Below, in pieces: positions 1-8,434 of a DNA stretch of 8,479 nt. The translations under genes were made by a program, and so were the position numbers. The DNA comes from JBBKXP01 sp038323615. GTDB taxonomy: Bacteria; Pseudomonadota; Alphaproteobacteria; Rhodobacterales; Rhodobacteraceae. The DNA lies in assembly GCA_038323615.1 (NCBI GenBank), contig JBBQHC010000127.1, positions 1 through 8,479 of the forward strand, read 5' to 3'. The notes beneath the pieces were generated by a model. It was not told the DNA's origin and did not search any database. It worked only from the letters and a program-made list of their open reading frames with translations. Every line of letters begins with the position of its first letter. Positions within the stretch are counted from its first letter, which is position 1.

Positions 1-1001
1 TGGCTGCGGTCGCCTTGCGAAAACCGCGCGATCGAGCGGTGCAGCACCCGCATGTGCCGGTTGACCAGCCGTTCCGATGCCCAACCGGCAACCAGCAGGC
101 CCACGGCCCACATCACAAGCGGCGGCAGATATTGGGTGATGCCCGGCTGCAAAAGCGGCGGCGCATCCGCCACCCGCCAACTGCTCATCAAATACAGTTC
201 GTCCGCCATTAGCGGCACCACGGCATAAGTCCGGACGTCGCCGCCCGACGACGCCGCCTGAAAGACCCGCGCATCGGGGCCGATATAGGCGGTCAATGGA
301 CGGTCACGTGGCACCTGACTTTTGACACGATCGGGTCCGCTGCTGGACGTCAGTACAGACCCGGTGCCGTCAAAGGTCCAGAATACGGCGTCGGGCAAAT
401 CCCGACCGCCGCCGTTCAGCGGGGTTGTCGGTTTTGCGTTCAGGCTCGACTGGGGCAATGAAATTTCCACATAACCACGGTAGACCCCGGCCGTGTCGAA
501 CACCGGGTGCGAAATGCCGACTATCGACAGATCCGACACGATGCTGTTGCGGGCGACCGAAAATACCGGCGTCTGTGTGGCAATGCTGCGTTGAAACGTG
601 GCTTGGTTGGTAAAGTTGAAACTGCGGTCTTGGGTAGAACAGGTCATCATGCCGTCCGCCTGGACAAAACCGACGACGATGGCTTGGGGTATCTGGGCTG
701 CGACGCGGCTCATCAACGCCGAACAAGTTGTCGGGTCGCGCAGCACACGATCGCTGACCGACAACGCCGCAGCGATCCCTCGGGCGGTGCGGATCATGCC
801 GATTTCGGGCGCCGCCGCGCGCAAGGTTTCGCCCAGCAGCGCCTCGGAGGTGCGGCCGTTGATTTCGCTGCGCAGTTCCTTGGTCTGAAAGATGGAAACG
901 ACCCCAAGCGGCAACAGCGCCAGGGTCAAAAGCAGCGCCAGCCGAACGCTCAGGCGTTGGGGCAGGGGCAGTCCGTGCCGGTCCTGGCGGACATTTGTCA
1001 T
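1..1001 (-). CDS. Membrane sensor (probable GSR histidine kinase), N-terminal part; runs off left edge
   Basis: An uninterrupted minus-strand frame starts with ATG at 1001 and stays open for 333 codons to the window edge. It has a short basic N-terminus, a first membrane segment at about residues 19-37 (LALLLTLALLPLGVVSIF), a periplasmic domain at about 40-290, a second membrane segment at about 291-310, and then the start of a HAMP-like linker (ASERLVNRHMRVLHRSIARF). The periplasmic part looks like a Cache-type sensor: an early helix, then the pattern TTCSALM...GFVQADGMMTCST, with a Cys pair at 93 and 121 that could form a disulfide. A GGGGAG Shine-Dalgarno lies 2 nt before the ATG, which is close. 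The catalytic core is outside the window. Its place beside ecfG-nepR-phyR suggests the HWE/HisKA_2 kinase that phosphorylates PhyR, as in many alphaproteobacterial GSR loci. A diguanylate cyclase or other two-TM sensor cannot be excluded from this part alone. Confidence 0.8.
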   Translation of the reverse strand, partial: MTNVRQDRHGLPLPQRLSVRLALLLTLALLPLGVVSIFQTKELRSEINGRTSEALLGETLRAAAPEIGMIRTARGIAAALSVSDRVLRDPTTCSALMSRVAAQIPQAIVVGFVQADGMMTCSTQDRSFNFTNQATFQRSIATQTPVFSVARNSIVSDLSIVGISHPVFDTAGVYRGYVEISLPQSSLNAKPTTPLNGGGRDLPDAVFWTFDGTGSVLTSSSGPDRVKSQVPRDRPLTAYIGPDARVFQAASSGGDVRTYAVVPLMADELYLMSSWRVADAPPLLQPGITQYLPPLVMWAVGLLVAGWASERLVNRHMRVLHRSIARFSQGDRS

Positions 1002-1089
1002 GGCTCCCCGATGCAGGGGCGGCGTGTGTCTTGGGTCTGCTGATCGGCGTCCATTGGTTCTGTCCGGTATGGCGTGACTTGCCAAGATC

Positions 1090-1114
1090 AACAGCCGCGG
1101 TCCGGTTCGGTTCC
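1090..1114 (-). promoter_or_regulatory. Candidate EcfG-dependent promoter of the sensor gene
   Basis: Reading leftward, GGAAC (1114-1110) is followed by exactly 16 nt and TGTT (1093-1090). This matches the GSR sigma consensus GGAAC-N16/17-CGTT except for one base in the -10. It lies in the 143-nt gap between the ecfG stop and the sensor start and would give a leader of about 80 nt. The spacing is the same as in the two nepR/phyR promoters. The sequence is GC-rich, so a chance match is possible. Confidence 0.45.
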
Positions 1115-1144
1115 GGCATTGTTGGGGTGGTGCGGCGCAAAACC

Positions 1145-1696
1145 TCAGGCGGCGGGAGTCGCGTTGATGACACCCAGCGTTGCGGCATCTGTGGCGATCA
1201 CCGTCTCGCCGTCTTCAAGGTCGAGCAGTTCGGCCAGCCGCTTGCGGCCCCGGTTGGCCCGGCTCTTGATCGTGCCGACGGCGCAGCCACACATCTCGGC
1301 CGCATCTTCATAGGAAAAACCCGACGCGCCCACCAACACCAGCGCCTCGCGCTGTTCGCTGGTAAGTTGGGCAAAGGCGACGTTGAAATCGGTCATCGCC
1401 AGCCGTCCATCATGATCGGGTTTCACCGACAGTTGGGCGGCATATTTACCGTCAATGTCGGGCACCTCGCGCTTTCGTTTGCGGTGCATTGAATAATAGG
1501 TGTTGCGCAGGATGGTAAACAGCCACGCCCGCATGTTGGTGCCGGGGGTGAATTTGTCGATGTTCGACCACGCCTTGACGACCGTATCCTGCACGATGTC
1601 GTCAGCCACCGACCCATTCCGGGTCAGCGAGATCGCAAAGGCGCGCATCGACGGCAAGTGGTCGATAATCTCGTCTCGGGGATCATCCGTCGTCAT
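1145..1696 (-). CDS. ecfG: ECF sigma factor EcfG (ECF15), general stress response
   Basis: A 183-residue sigma factor that directs RNA polymerase to GSR promoters (GGAAC...CGTT) once released from NepR. Sigma-2 spans about residues 10-76, including the core-binding/-10 region DDIVQDTVVKAWSNIDKF and the helix MRAWLFTILRNTYYSMHRKR. Sigma-4 spans about 105-157 (LTSEQREALVLVG, then the helix-turn-helix YEDAAEMCGCAVGTIKSRANR). The length is typical of EcfG. The start MTTDDPRDEI at 1696 is preferred over an in-frame ATG at 1723: family members begin just before this motif, and the longer form lies further inside nepR. The start overlaps the end of nepR by 14 nt, implying translational coupling. AAGGTGGGA about 10 nt upstream can serve as ribosome binding site. 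A tail of about 25 residues after sigma-4 (ETVIATDAATLGVINA) is not part of either domain. Transcription is probably from the promoter at 1883-1907, so autoregulated. Confidence 0.95.
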   Translation of the reverse strand: MTTDDPRDEIIDHLPSMRAFAISLTRNGSVADDIVQDTVVKAWSNIDKFTPGTNMRAWLFTILRNTYYSMHRKRKREVPDIDGKYAAQLSVKPDHDGRLAMTDFNVAFAQLTSEQREALVLVGASGFSYEDAAEMCGCAVGTIKSRANRGRKRLAELLDLEDGETVIATDAATLGVINATPAA

Positions 1697-1850
1697 TGTC
1701 TTGCTGTCCCACCTTGTCCGCATCTTTCAACCGCTTGATCAGATCGAGAAACTTGTCCGGCAGATTTTCTTGCAACGCATCGTCATAGACCTGCTTGAGA
1801 TTCGCATCGATCTGCTGGTTCGTTTTCGAAGGTTCGGTTTTTCGGGCCAT
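1683..1850 (-). CDS. nepR: Anti-sigma factor NepR
   Basis: A 55-residue minus-strand gene, short enough to be missed by usual ORF cut-offs. Its core, at about residues 14-42 (IDANLKQVYDDALQENLP, then DKFLDLIKRLKD), matches the conserved NepR pattern of two amphipathic helices around a central Pro: I..xLKxxYdxxxxexlPdkFxxLixxL. NepR binds EcfG in unstressed cells and switches to PhyR when PhyR is phosphorylated. ATG 1850 is the only in-frame start after an upstream TGA, and the Shine-Dalgarno is weak. The stop at 1683-1685 lies inside ecfG (14-nt overlap), so anti-sigma and sigma come from one message. This gene order (nepR then ecfG, with phyR divergent) is the classic alphaproteobacterial arrangement. 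Confidence 0.93.
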   Translation of the reverse strand: MARKTEPSKTNQQIDANLKQVYDDALQENLPDKFLDLIKRLKDADKVGQQDNDDG

Positions 1851-1880
1851 CGTTGGGTTGCCAATCTTGCATGCTCAGAC

Positions 1881-1905
1881 GGAACGATTTTTAGCGCGAA
1901 AGGTT
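1881..1905 (+). promoter_or_regulatory. EcfG-type promoter of phyR (rightward)
   Basis: GGAAC at 1881-1885, a 16-nt spacer, then GGTT at 1902-1905. This is one base off the GSR consensus GGAAC-N16/17-CGTT. The expected transcription start is near 1911-1913, leaving a leader of about 20 nt that contains the phyR ribosome binding site GGAGTGA (1922-1928). It is superimposed on the leftward promoter, with its -35 overlapping the other's -10. Confidence 0.75.
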
Positions 1906-1907
1906 CC
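1883..1907 (-). promoter_or_regulatory. EcfG-type promoter of nepR-ecfG (leftward)
   Basis: Read on the minus strand: GGAAC (1907-1903), a 16-nt spacer, CGTT (1886-1883). This is a perfect match to the GSR consensus. The predicted start is near 1876, giving a leader of about 25 nt before nepR. It implies positive autoregulation of ecfG. It shares nearly all its bases with the rightward phyR promoter. Confidence 0.85.
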
Positions 1908-1932
1908 TTTTGAACACAACCGGAGTGACGCC

Positions 1933-2760
1933 ATGACAGATTCTGCGCCGCCCAAACGCCGCGCCGCCGATATCGCGGCCCAGGCGCCATTTTTGCGCCG
2001 TTACGCCCGCGCCCTGACTGGTGCGCAGGACAGCGGCGATTCACTGGCGCTGGCCACGCTTGAAACGATCCTGTCGGAACCGCAGGCGATTGCGGCATCG
2101 CATGACATCAAAATCGGACTTTTCACAATTCTGCACCGTCTGTGGACCGAAGCGGGCAGTTTTGCGCATCAACCCGCGGTGCCGGTGCCGTTGCTTGAAC
2201 AGCGCGCCCAATGGCGGCTGGACGGTTTGATGCCGGGTTCGCGCGAGGCGCTGCTGTTGCACGCGATCGAGGGGTTTGCGGTGCCCGATATCGCAAGCAT
2301 CCTGAACCTGAGGCCCGAACAGGTCTCGGAACTGATCGCGCAGGCCCATGCCGATATCGCGGCGATGGTCGCCGGTGACATCCTGATTATCGAAGACGAG
2401 GCGATCATCGCAATGGATTTGCAGGCCATCGTCACCGATATGGGGCATCGGGTGAACGGGGTGGCACGCACCTGCGACGCGGCGATCAGGATGGGCAAAG
2501 CCAAACGGCCCGATCTTATTCTGACCGATATCCAGTTGGCCGACAATTCGTCGGGCATTGATGCGGTCAAGACCCTGTGGCGCGATCTGGGCGATGTGCC
2601 GACCATCTTTATTACGGCATTCCCCGAACGCCTGTTGACCGGCGAACGCCCGGAACCGGCGTTCTTGATCACCAAACCCTACGGCGAGGATCAGGTGCGC
2701 ACTGCCGTCAGCCAGGCGATGTTCTTTGCCTCGACCGAAAGCCTGCGGGCAGCCGGGTAA
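1933..2760 (+). CDS. phyR: General stress response regulator PhyR (anti-anti-sigma)
   Basis: A 275-residue response regulator with the reversed PhyR architecture. The N-terminal ECF-sigma-like half has sigma-2-like helices at about residues 17-75 and a sigma-4-like part at about 85-145 (PGSREALLLHAIEGFAVPDIASILNL). The C-terminal half is a receiver domain from about 149 onward. Receiver residues visible are acidic pair E154/D155, phosphoacceptor D199 (LILTDIQL), T228 (FITAFPERLLTGERPEP) and K248 (ITKPY); the FITAFPERLLTG stretch is a PhyR hallmark. When phosphorylated, the sigma-like half mimics EcfG and binds NepR, freeing EcfG. ATG 1933 follows GGAGTGA. A longer in-frame start would run into nepR and the promoter and is not credible. 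It is divergent from nepR-ecfG and first in a possible rightward operon. Confidence 0.96.
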   Translation: MTDSAPPKRRAADIAAQAPFLRRYARALTGAQDSGDSLALATLETILSEPQAIAASHDIKIGLFTILHRLWTEAGSFAHQPAVPVPLLEQRAQWRLDGLMPGSREALLLHAIEGFAVPDIASILNLRPEQVSELIAQAHADIAAMVAGDILIIEDEAIIAMDLQAIVTDMGHRVNGVARTCDAAIRMGKAKRPDLILTDIQLADNSSGIDAVKTLWRDLGDVPTIFITAFPERLLTGERPEPAFLITKPYGEDQVRTAVSQAMFFASTESLRAAG

Positions 2761-2802
2761 TCTCGCCCCGACCTGCGTGGCGTTTGCGATATGGGCGGGC
2801 GG

Positions 2803-2823
2803 CCCCGCCGTTGATTGGCGGGG
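2803..2823 (+). promoter_or_regulatory. GC-rich hairpin covering the Shine-Dalgarno of the FNT gene
   Basis: A perfect 7-bp inverted repeat, CCCCGCC (2803-2809) and GGCGGGG (2817-2823), with loop GTTGATT, lies in the 69-nt phyR-FNT gap. No T-tract follows, so it is not a standard intrinsic terminator. The right arm contains the only purine-rich stretch suitably spaced before ATG 2830, so folding could limit translation of the transporter. It could also be a weak attenuator or chance in GC-rich DNA. Confidence 0.35.
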
Positions 2824-2829
2824 TGCGGC

Positions 2830-3660
2830 ATGACACCCAAAAGAAAGCTGCCCGAAATCGAAGAAGACGAGACGACACAAAACGCCGGTCCGCTGAATGC
2901 CCGGATGATCTACGAGGTGATCCGCCGCAACGGCGCGGATGAACTGCGCCGGTCCGGCCAGCCGCTGTTTTGGTCGGGTATCGCGGCGGGTATGTTGATC
3001 AGCTTTTCGGTTCTTGGAGAGGCGATTTTTCGGCTGAGTCCCCGATACTCCCTGGCGCGGGCTGGTCGAAAGTCTGGGCTACAGTTTCGGGTTTCTGCTG
3101 GTGATCCTCGGGCGGATGCAGCTTTTCACCGAAAACACGATCACCACGGTTTTGCCGCTGGTGGCGCACAAGACGATGCGTGGGATCGGGGCGATGCTGC
3201 GGCTTTGGGGGACGTGCTGTCGGCCAACGTGATCGGCGCCGGGGTGGCAGCGGCGTTCATCGTCTTTTCGGGGTCATTCGGCGATCCGTTGCTTGGTGTG
3301 GTGCGTGAGCTTTCGGACCATGCGACCGGATTTCCGGTGCCTACCGCCTTTGTCAAGGCGATCCCGGCCGGTATTCTGGTCGCCGCCATCGTCTGGATGA
3401 TGCCGGGCCAGCGTGGTAACGAAGTCGTCGTGATCCTGCTGTTCACCTGGCTGATCGCGGCGGGCGATTTCACCCATGTCGTAGCGGGAAGTGTCGAAAT
3501 GTGGGTCTTGCTGTTGACTGGCGAGCTGTCGGTGCTCTATGCGGCTCTGACGTTTTTTCTGCCGGTTCTGGCGGGCAATATCGTTGGCGGCACAGCGGTT
3601 TTCGGGCTCTTGGCCTGGGGACAAGTCAAGGCCGAAGTCAAGCCCGAGGCATCTGACTGA
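2830..3660 (+). CDS. FNT family transporter (YfdC-like) with two compensating internal frameshifts
   Basis: The continuous ORF is 276 residues. Residues 1-70 and 128-276 are a clear formate/nitrite transporter (FNT) of the YfdC-like branch: cytoplasmic N-terminus, TM1 at about 47-69 (LFWSGIAAGMLISFSVLGEA), several later TM segments, and the signature AGDFTHVVAGSVE, with H216 probably the conserved pore His. Residues 71-127 are different: Arg/His/Asp-rich and not membrane-like. A neighbouring plus frame across 3041-3211 instead reads PDTPWRGLVESLGYSFGF, LLVILGRMQLFTENTITT and VLPLVAHKTMRGIGAMLRLW, the missing TM2 and LFTENT pore loop. One extra C in CCCC (3040-3043) and one missing G in GGGGG (3207-3211) would explain it. 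Sequencing errors or a real damaged allele are both possible. Family members are homopentameric inner-membrane channels for small monovalent anions; the substrate is unknown here. It sits 69 nt after phyR and 27 nt before the RND adaptor gene. Confidence 0.8.
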   Translation: MTPKRKLPEIEEDETTQNAGPLNARMIYEVIRRNGADELRRSGQPLFWSGIAAGMLISFSVLGEAIFRLSPRYSLARAGRKSGLQFRVSAGDPRADAAFHRKHDHHGFAAGGAQDDAWDRGDAAALGDVLSANVIGAGVAAAFIVFSGSFGDPLLGVVRELSDHATGFPVPTAFVKAIPAGILVAAIVWMMPGQRGNEVVVILLFTWLIAAGDFTHVVAGSVEMWVLLLTGELSVLYAALTFFLPVLAGNIVGGTAVFGLLAWGQVKAEVKPEASD

Positions 3661-3687
3661 CCTTGGCGATCAAAGGATAACTGCAAT

Positions 3688-4907
<1,220 letters not shown>

Positions 4908-4911
<4 letters not shown>

Positions 4912-7900
4912 ATATGTCGACATGGGCAATCCGCCGCCCCGTCCCATCGCTGGCGCTGTTTCTGGTGCTGGTGATCGTCGGTCTGGTCGGGTTCATGCGG
5001 TTGCCGGTGACCCAGTTTCCCAACATCGACATTCCGATCATCACGATTGCGATTGCCCAGCCGGGGGCGGCTCCGGCAGAAATCGCCAACCAGATCGTCA
5101 AGCCGGTTGAAAGTGCGGTCAGTGACGTCAGCGGGGTCAACCACGTGTCGGCGACCGCGACCGACGGAATTGCCAACATCACGATTGAATTCGACCTGGC
5201 GGTGGACACCGACCGCGCCCTGAACGACGTCAAGGATGCGGTGGCAGGCGTGCGCGGCGATCTGCCCGACAGCATCACCGAACCCAATATCCAGCGGCTC
5301 GACGTGACTGGCCAGCCGATCCTGACCTATGCGGTGTCCGACCCGACCCAATCCATCGAAGACCTGTCCTATTACGTTGACGAGGTGGTGGCCCGTGAAC
5401 TGACCGGGGCGGCGGGCATCGGCAAGGTCACCCGGATCGGTGGCGGCGAGGCGGCGATCGAGGTCGAACTGGTCCCCGACCGCCTGCTGGCCCTTGGGCT
5501 GACCGCATCGGATGTGAACAATCAGCTGCGTCAGAACAACATCGACCTTAGCGGCGGGTCGGGTGATCTTGCCGGGCAACAGTTTTCGATCCGCGCGCTG
5601 GGCAGCGCCGACAGTATCGCCGATCTTGCCGCAACGCCGATTACCCTGTCGGGCGGCGGGTCGGTGCGGCTGGACGATCTGGGGGCCGTATTTGACGGGG
5701 CGCAAGACGCCGCATCCTTCGCCATGTTCAACGGTCAGCCGGTTGTCGCCTTTGGCGTGTTTCGCGCCACCGGGGCCAGCGATCTGACGGCAGGCGACAA
5801 CGCCAAGGACCGGATCGCCGACCTGTCCGGCACCTATCCCAACGCCACATTCGCGCTGATCGACGACGCAACGACCTATACCGAAAGGACCTATCATTCG
5901 GCGATGGAAACGCTCTACGAAGGTGCCGCGCTGGCGATCATCGTCGTGTTCCTGTTCCTGAAAAACTGGCGCGCCACGGTCATCACCGCCGTCGCCCTGC
6001 CGCTGTCGATCATCCCGACCTTCATCGTGATGAACTACCTCGGGTTTTCGCTGAACACCGTATCGCTGCTGGGGATTACGCTGGTGACGGGGATTCTGGT
6101 GGACGACGCGATTGTCGAAATCGAAAATATCGTGCGCCACATCCAGATGGGCAAACCCGCCTACGAAGCGTCGGAAGAGGCGGCAAGCGAGATCGGCCTG
6201 ACCGTCATCGCCATCAGCTTTACCATTGTAGCGGTCTTTGCTCCGGTCAGTTTCATGTCGGGAATTGCCGGGCAATATTTCAAACAGTTCGGACTGACCG
6301 TGGCCGTGGCCGTGCTGTTTTCGCTGTTGGTGGCGCGCCTGATCACACCGATGATGGCGGCGTATTTCCTGCGCGACGGGATCGCGCCAGAGGAAGAAAA
6401 AGACGGCTTTGTCATGCGGGGCTATATGCGCGTTTTAGGCTGGACCCTGCATCACCGGCTGCTGACGCTGGTCTTTGGCCTGTTCATCTTTCCCGGTTCG
6501 ATCTTTTCGGCGACGCTGCTGCCGACCGAATTCGTGCCACCCAGCGACACCGGCCGCGCCAGCGTGTCGATCGAACTGCCGCCGGGATCGCTGATGGATC
6601 AGACCCGCGCCGTGTCGCGCGACGTGACCGACATCGTCCGCAGCATCCCCGAGGTCGAAACCGTCTTTGTCGACGGGTCCGACACCTCGGCAACCGTGCG
6701 CATCGGGTTCGGATCGAAAACCAATCGTGACCGGTCGTCGTTCGAGATCATCGACGAACTCGGCATCCTGCTGGCCCGGGTGCCTGATGTGCGCCTGTTC
6801 GTGCTTTCCGAAAACGGCACCCGCGACCTGACGATTTCCGTGCTGGGCGACAATGCCGACGCCACCGCGCGGGCGGCCCAGACCCTGGCCGATCAGATGA
6901 ACGCCTTGCCTGAAATCGTCGGCGCATCCAGTCAGGCCTCGCTTGTGCGCCCCGAGATTCAGGTAACACCCAAGGCTGAACTGGCCGCCGACATGGGCGT
7001 CACCGCCGCCGCACTTGCCAGCACGATCCGCATCGCCACGATCGGCGAAACTGGCGGGAACGTCGCCAAATTCAATACCGGCGACCGCCAGATCCCGATT
7101 ATCGTGCGGCTGGAACAGGATGCCCGCGAGGATCTGTTTCGCGTGCAGAGCCTGCGTATCCCCAGCGCGACCGGCGCGCCTGTGCCGCTCAGCGTCGTCG
7201 CAGATGTGGCGCTGTCGACCGGGCCAACCTCGATCAACCGCTATGACCGGCAGTTTCGCACTGCGGTCGAGGCCGACCTTGCCAACGGGTATTATCTGGG
7301 TGAGGCGACGACAGCCGTGAATGCCCTGCCAATCGCGATGAACATGCCCGAAGGCACTGAAATTCAGGCCGGCGGCGACGCCGAGGTGATGGGCGAGATT
7401 TTCGCGCAGTTCGGTCTGGCGATGGGGGCCGGCATCTTGCTGGTCTATGTCGTCCTGGTGCTGCTGTTTTCCAGTTTCCTGACCCCGGTGACGATCCTGC
7501 TTTCGCTGCCTTTGGCCATCGGCGGCGCGATTTTTGCGTTGTATCTCTACGGTGCGGGCATCGGCCTGTCGGTGGTGATCGGGTTCCTGATGCTGATGGG
7601 CATCGTTACCAAGAACGCGATCATGCTGGTGGAATTCGCCATCGAGGCGATGAATAAAGGCGTCGAAAAGACCGCCGCCATGAAGGACGCCGGACACAAA
7701 CGCGCCCGCCCCATCGTGATGACCACCATCGCGATGACGGCCGGGATGGTGCCCAGTGCGCTGGCCTTGGGTGAAGGCGGCGAATTTCGCGCCCCAATGG
7801 CGGTGGCGGTGATCGGTGGCCTTTTGCTCTCGACGGTGCTGTCGCTGCTGTTCGTGCCCTCGCTGTTCAGCGTCATCGAAGGGCTGCGCACCCGTGCAAT

Positions 7901-7949
7901 GCGCGGTCTGGTCAGCGTTCTGGGCGCGAACCAGCCGCGCGAGGCCTGA
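4908..7949 (+). CDS. RND efflux permease, HAE1/AcrB-like
   Basis: A 1013-residue inner-membrane proton antiporter, close to the family length (AcrB is 1049). TM1 is at about 12-30 after the amphipathic start MSTWAIRRPVPS. The N-terminal porter/docking loop spans about 31-335, TM2-6 about 336-487, TM7 about 515-535, the second porter loop about 540-820, and TM8-12 about 825-995. Proton-relay residues are present: D399 and D400 in TM4 (GILVDDAIVEIEN), K902 in TM10 (GIVTKNAIMLVEFA) and T976 (GGLLLSTVLSLLFVP), equivalent to AcrB D407, D408, K940 and T978. The QFPNIDIPIITI and GGEFRAPMAVAVIGG motifs are typical of HAE1 drug exporters, but the substrate cannot be assigned. The start overlaps the adaptor stop by 4 nt; ATG 4914 (MSTWAI) is an alternative start. 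It ends just before a strong terminator. Its position last in the phyR-led gene run suggests, but does not prove, stress-linked expression. Confidence 0.95.
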
Positions 7950-7957
7950 TCGCAAAC

Positions 7958-7985
7958 GAAAAAGCCGCCCAAAGGCGACTTTTTC
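7958..7985 (+). terminator. Rho-independent terminator after the RND genes
   Basis: GAAAAAGCCGCC (7958-7969) pairs with GGCGACTTTTTC (7974-7985) around a CAAA loop: a 12-bp stem with one C-A mismatch, its right arm carrying five Ts. It begins 8 nt after the permease stop. The A-run on the left arm means it could also terminate transcription arriving from the right. Confidence 0.85.
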
Positions 7986-8011
7986 CGTAGCGTCGTGGAT
8001 TTTTGACCAAC

Positions 8012-8057
8012 TGGAGCGGGCGAAGAGATTCGAACTCTCGACCCTAACCTTGGCAAG
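8012..8057 (-). tRNA. 3' fragment of tRNA-Gly(GCC), attachment-site core of an integrative element
   Basis: On the minus strand these 46 bases read as the 3' part of a tRNA: last base of the anticodon stem, loop TTGCCAA (anticodon GCC), stem strand GGTTA, variable loop, T-arm GAGAG-TTCGAAT-CTCTT, acceptor strand CGCCCGC, discriminator T and encoded CCA. The matching 5' half (acceptor GCGGGCG, D-arm and TAACC) is absent: bases beyond 8057 do not fit. Integrative elements commonly recombine within the 3' half of tRNA genes and supply an identical 3' end at the opposite junction. This piece is therefore most likely the displaced 3' end on the chromosome side, with the functional tRNA-Gly at the far end of the element, to the right of the window. 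This copy alone cannot make a tRNA. Confidence 0.85.
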
Positions 8058-8116
8058 AGGCTAAGCCACTGAAAACAAAAGATTACACTCGATTTCTTGG
8101 ATTGAGAGGTAATCAA

Positions 8117-8434
8117 ATGGCTAATATCAGGCAGTTAAAGTCAGGGAACTGGAACGTACAAGTCCGTCTGGCAGGAAAACCAGCGCGTTCACAGACCTTT
8201 CACAGAAGAAGTGAGGCCGAGACATGGGCCAAGACAAACGAGGAAAATGTAAAGTTCGTCCACCCCCATTTTGTGGAAGTCGGGCTTAGATATGCGGAGG
8301 TTGAACTGCGTGGTAGACCGTCCCGCGAGTTGTTTGAGAGAGGTGGCTCGGTTTATCTGAACAGTTTCCGGGCGTTTCGTAAGTGGTTTTCCGCCTTTGT
8401 TACGCCGCGACTGCTCGGGGTCGAGGCAGATTGA
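8117..8434 (+). pseudogene. Tyrosine recombinase/phage integrase, N-terminal fragment
   Basis: The ORF encodes 105 residues. Its start, MANIRQLKSGNWNVQVRLAG then KPARSQTFHRRSEAETWAK, is the arm-type DNA-binding (AP2-like) domain common at the N-terminus of tyrosine integrases. It is followed by a short stretch resembling the start of the core-binding region (FVEVGLRYAEVELRGRPSRE, about residues 52-71). Full integrases have roughly 330-420 residues and carry the catalytic Arg, His-x-x-Arg and Tyr in the C-terminal half; all of that is missing. After about residue 74 the sequence no longer looks like an integrase, and no other frame clearly resumes it before the window ends. ATG 8117 follows GAGAGGT (8104-8110). 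It lies 59 nt inside the tRNA-Gly junction, where an element's integrase is expected. It is probably inactive unless a full copy exists elsewhere. Confidence 0.65.

Noticed and set aside
370..1188. Minus-strand ORF of 272 codons covering the sensor region
   Set aside because: It overlaps the sensor frame out of phase and enters ecfG. Its Arg/Pro/His-rich product has no membrane segments, while the other minus frame gives a coherent TM-sensor-TM-HAMP protein.
1697..1723. Longer ecfG start at 1723 (MRTRWDSK...)
   Set aside because: It lies deeper within nepR and adds residues not seen in EcfG proteins; ATG 1696 precedes the conserved start.
1795..1932. Upstream in-frame extension of phyR (321-residue form)
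   Set aside because: It would run antisense through nepR and across the promoter; PhyR proteins start near the chosen ATG, which has a good ribosome binding site.
2041..2880. Minus-strand ORF of 279 codons opposite phyR
   Set aside because: Antisense to the conserved receiver and sigma-like domains of PhyR; no domain of its own.
3035..3214. Programmed ribosomal frameshifting in the FNT gene
   Set aside because: Two opposite shifts would be needed, no typical slippery heptamer with a downstream structure was seen, and FNT genes are not known for recoding. Indels or sequencing errors are simpler.
6435..7955. Second long minus-strand ORF (506 codons) opposite the permease
   Set aside because: Same reason: antisense shadow of the conserved C-terminal half of the permease, with low-complexity His/Gln/Arg-rich composition.
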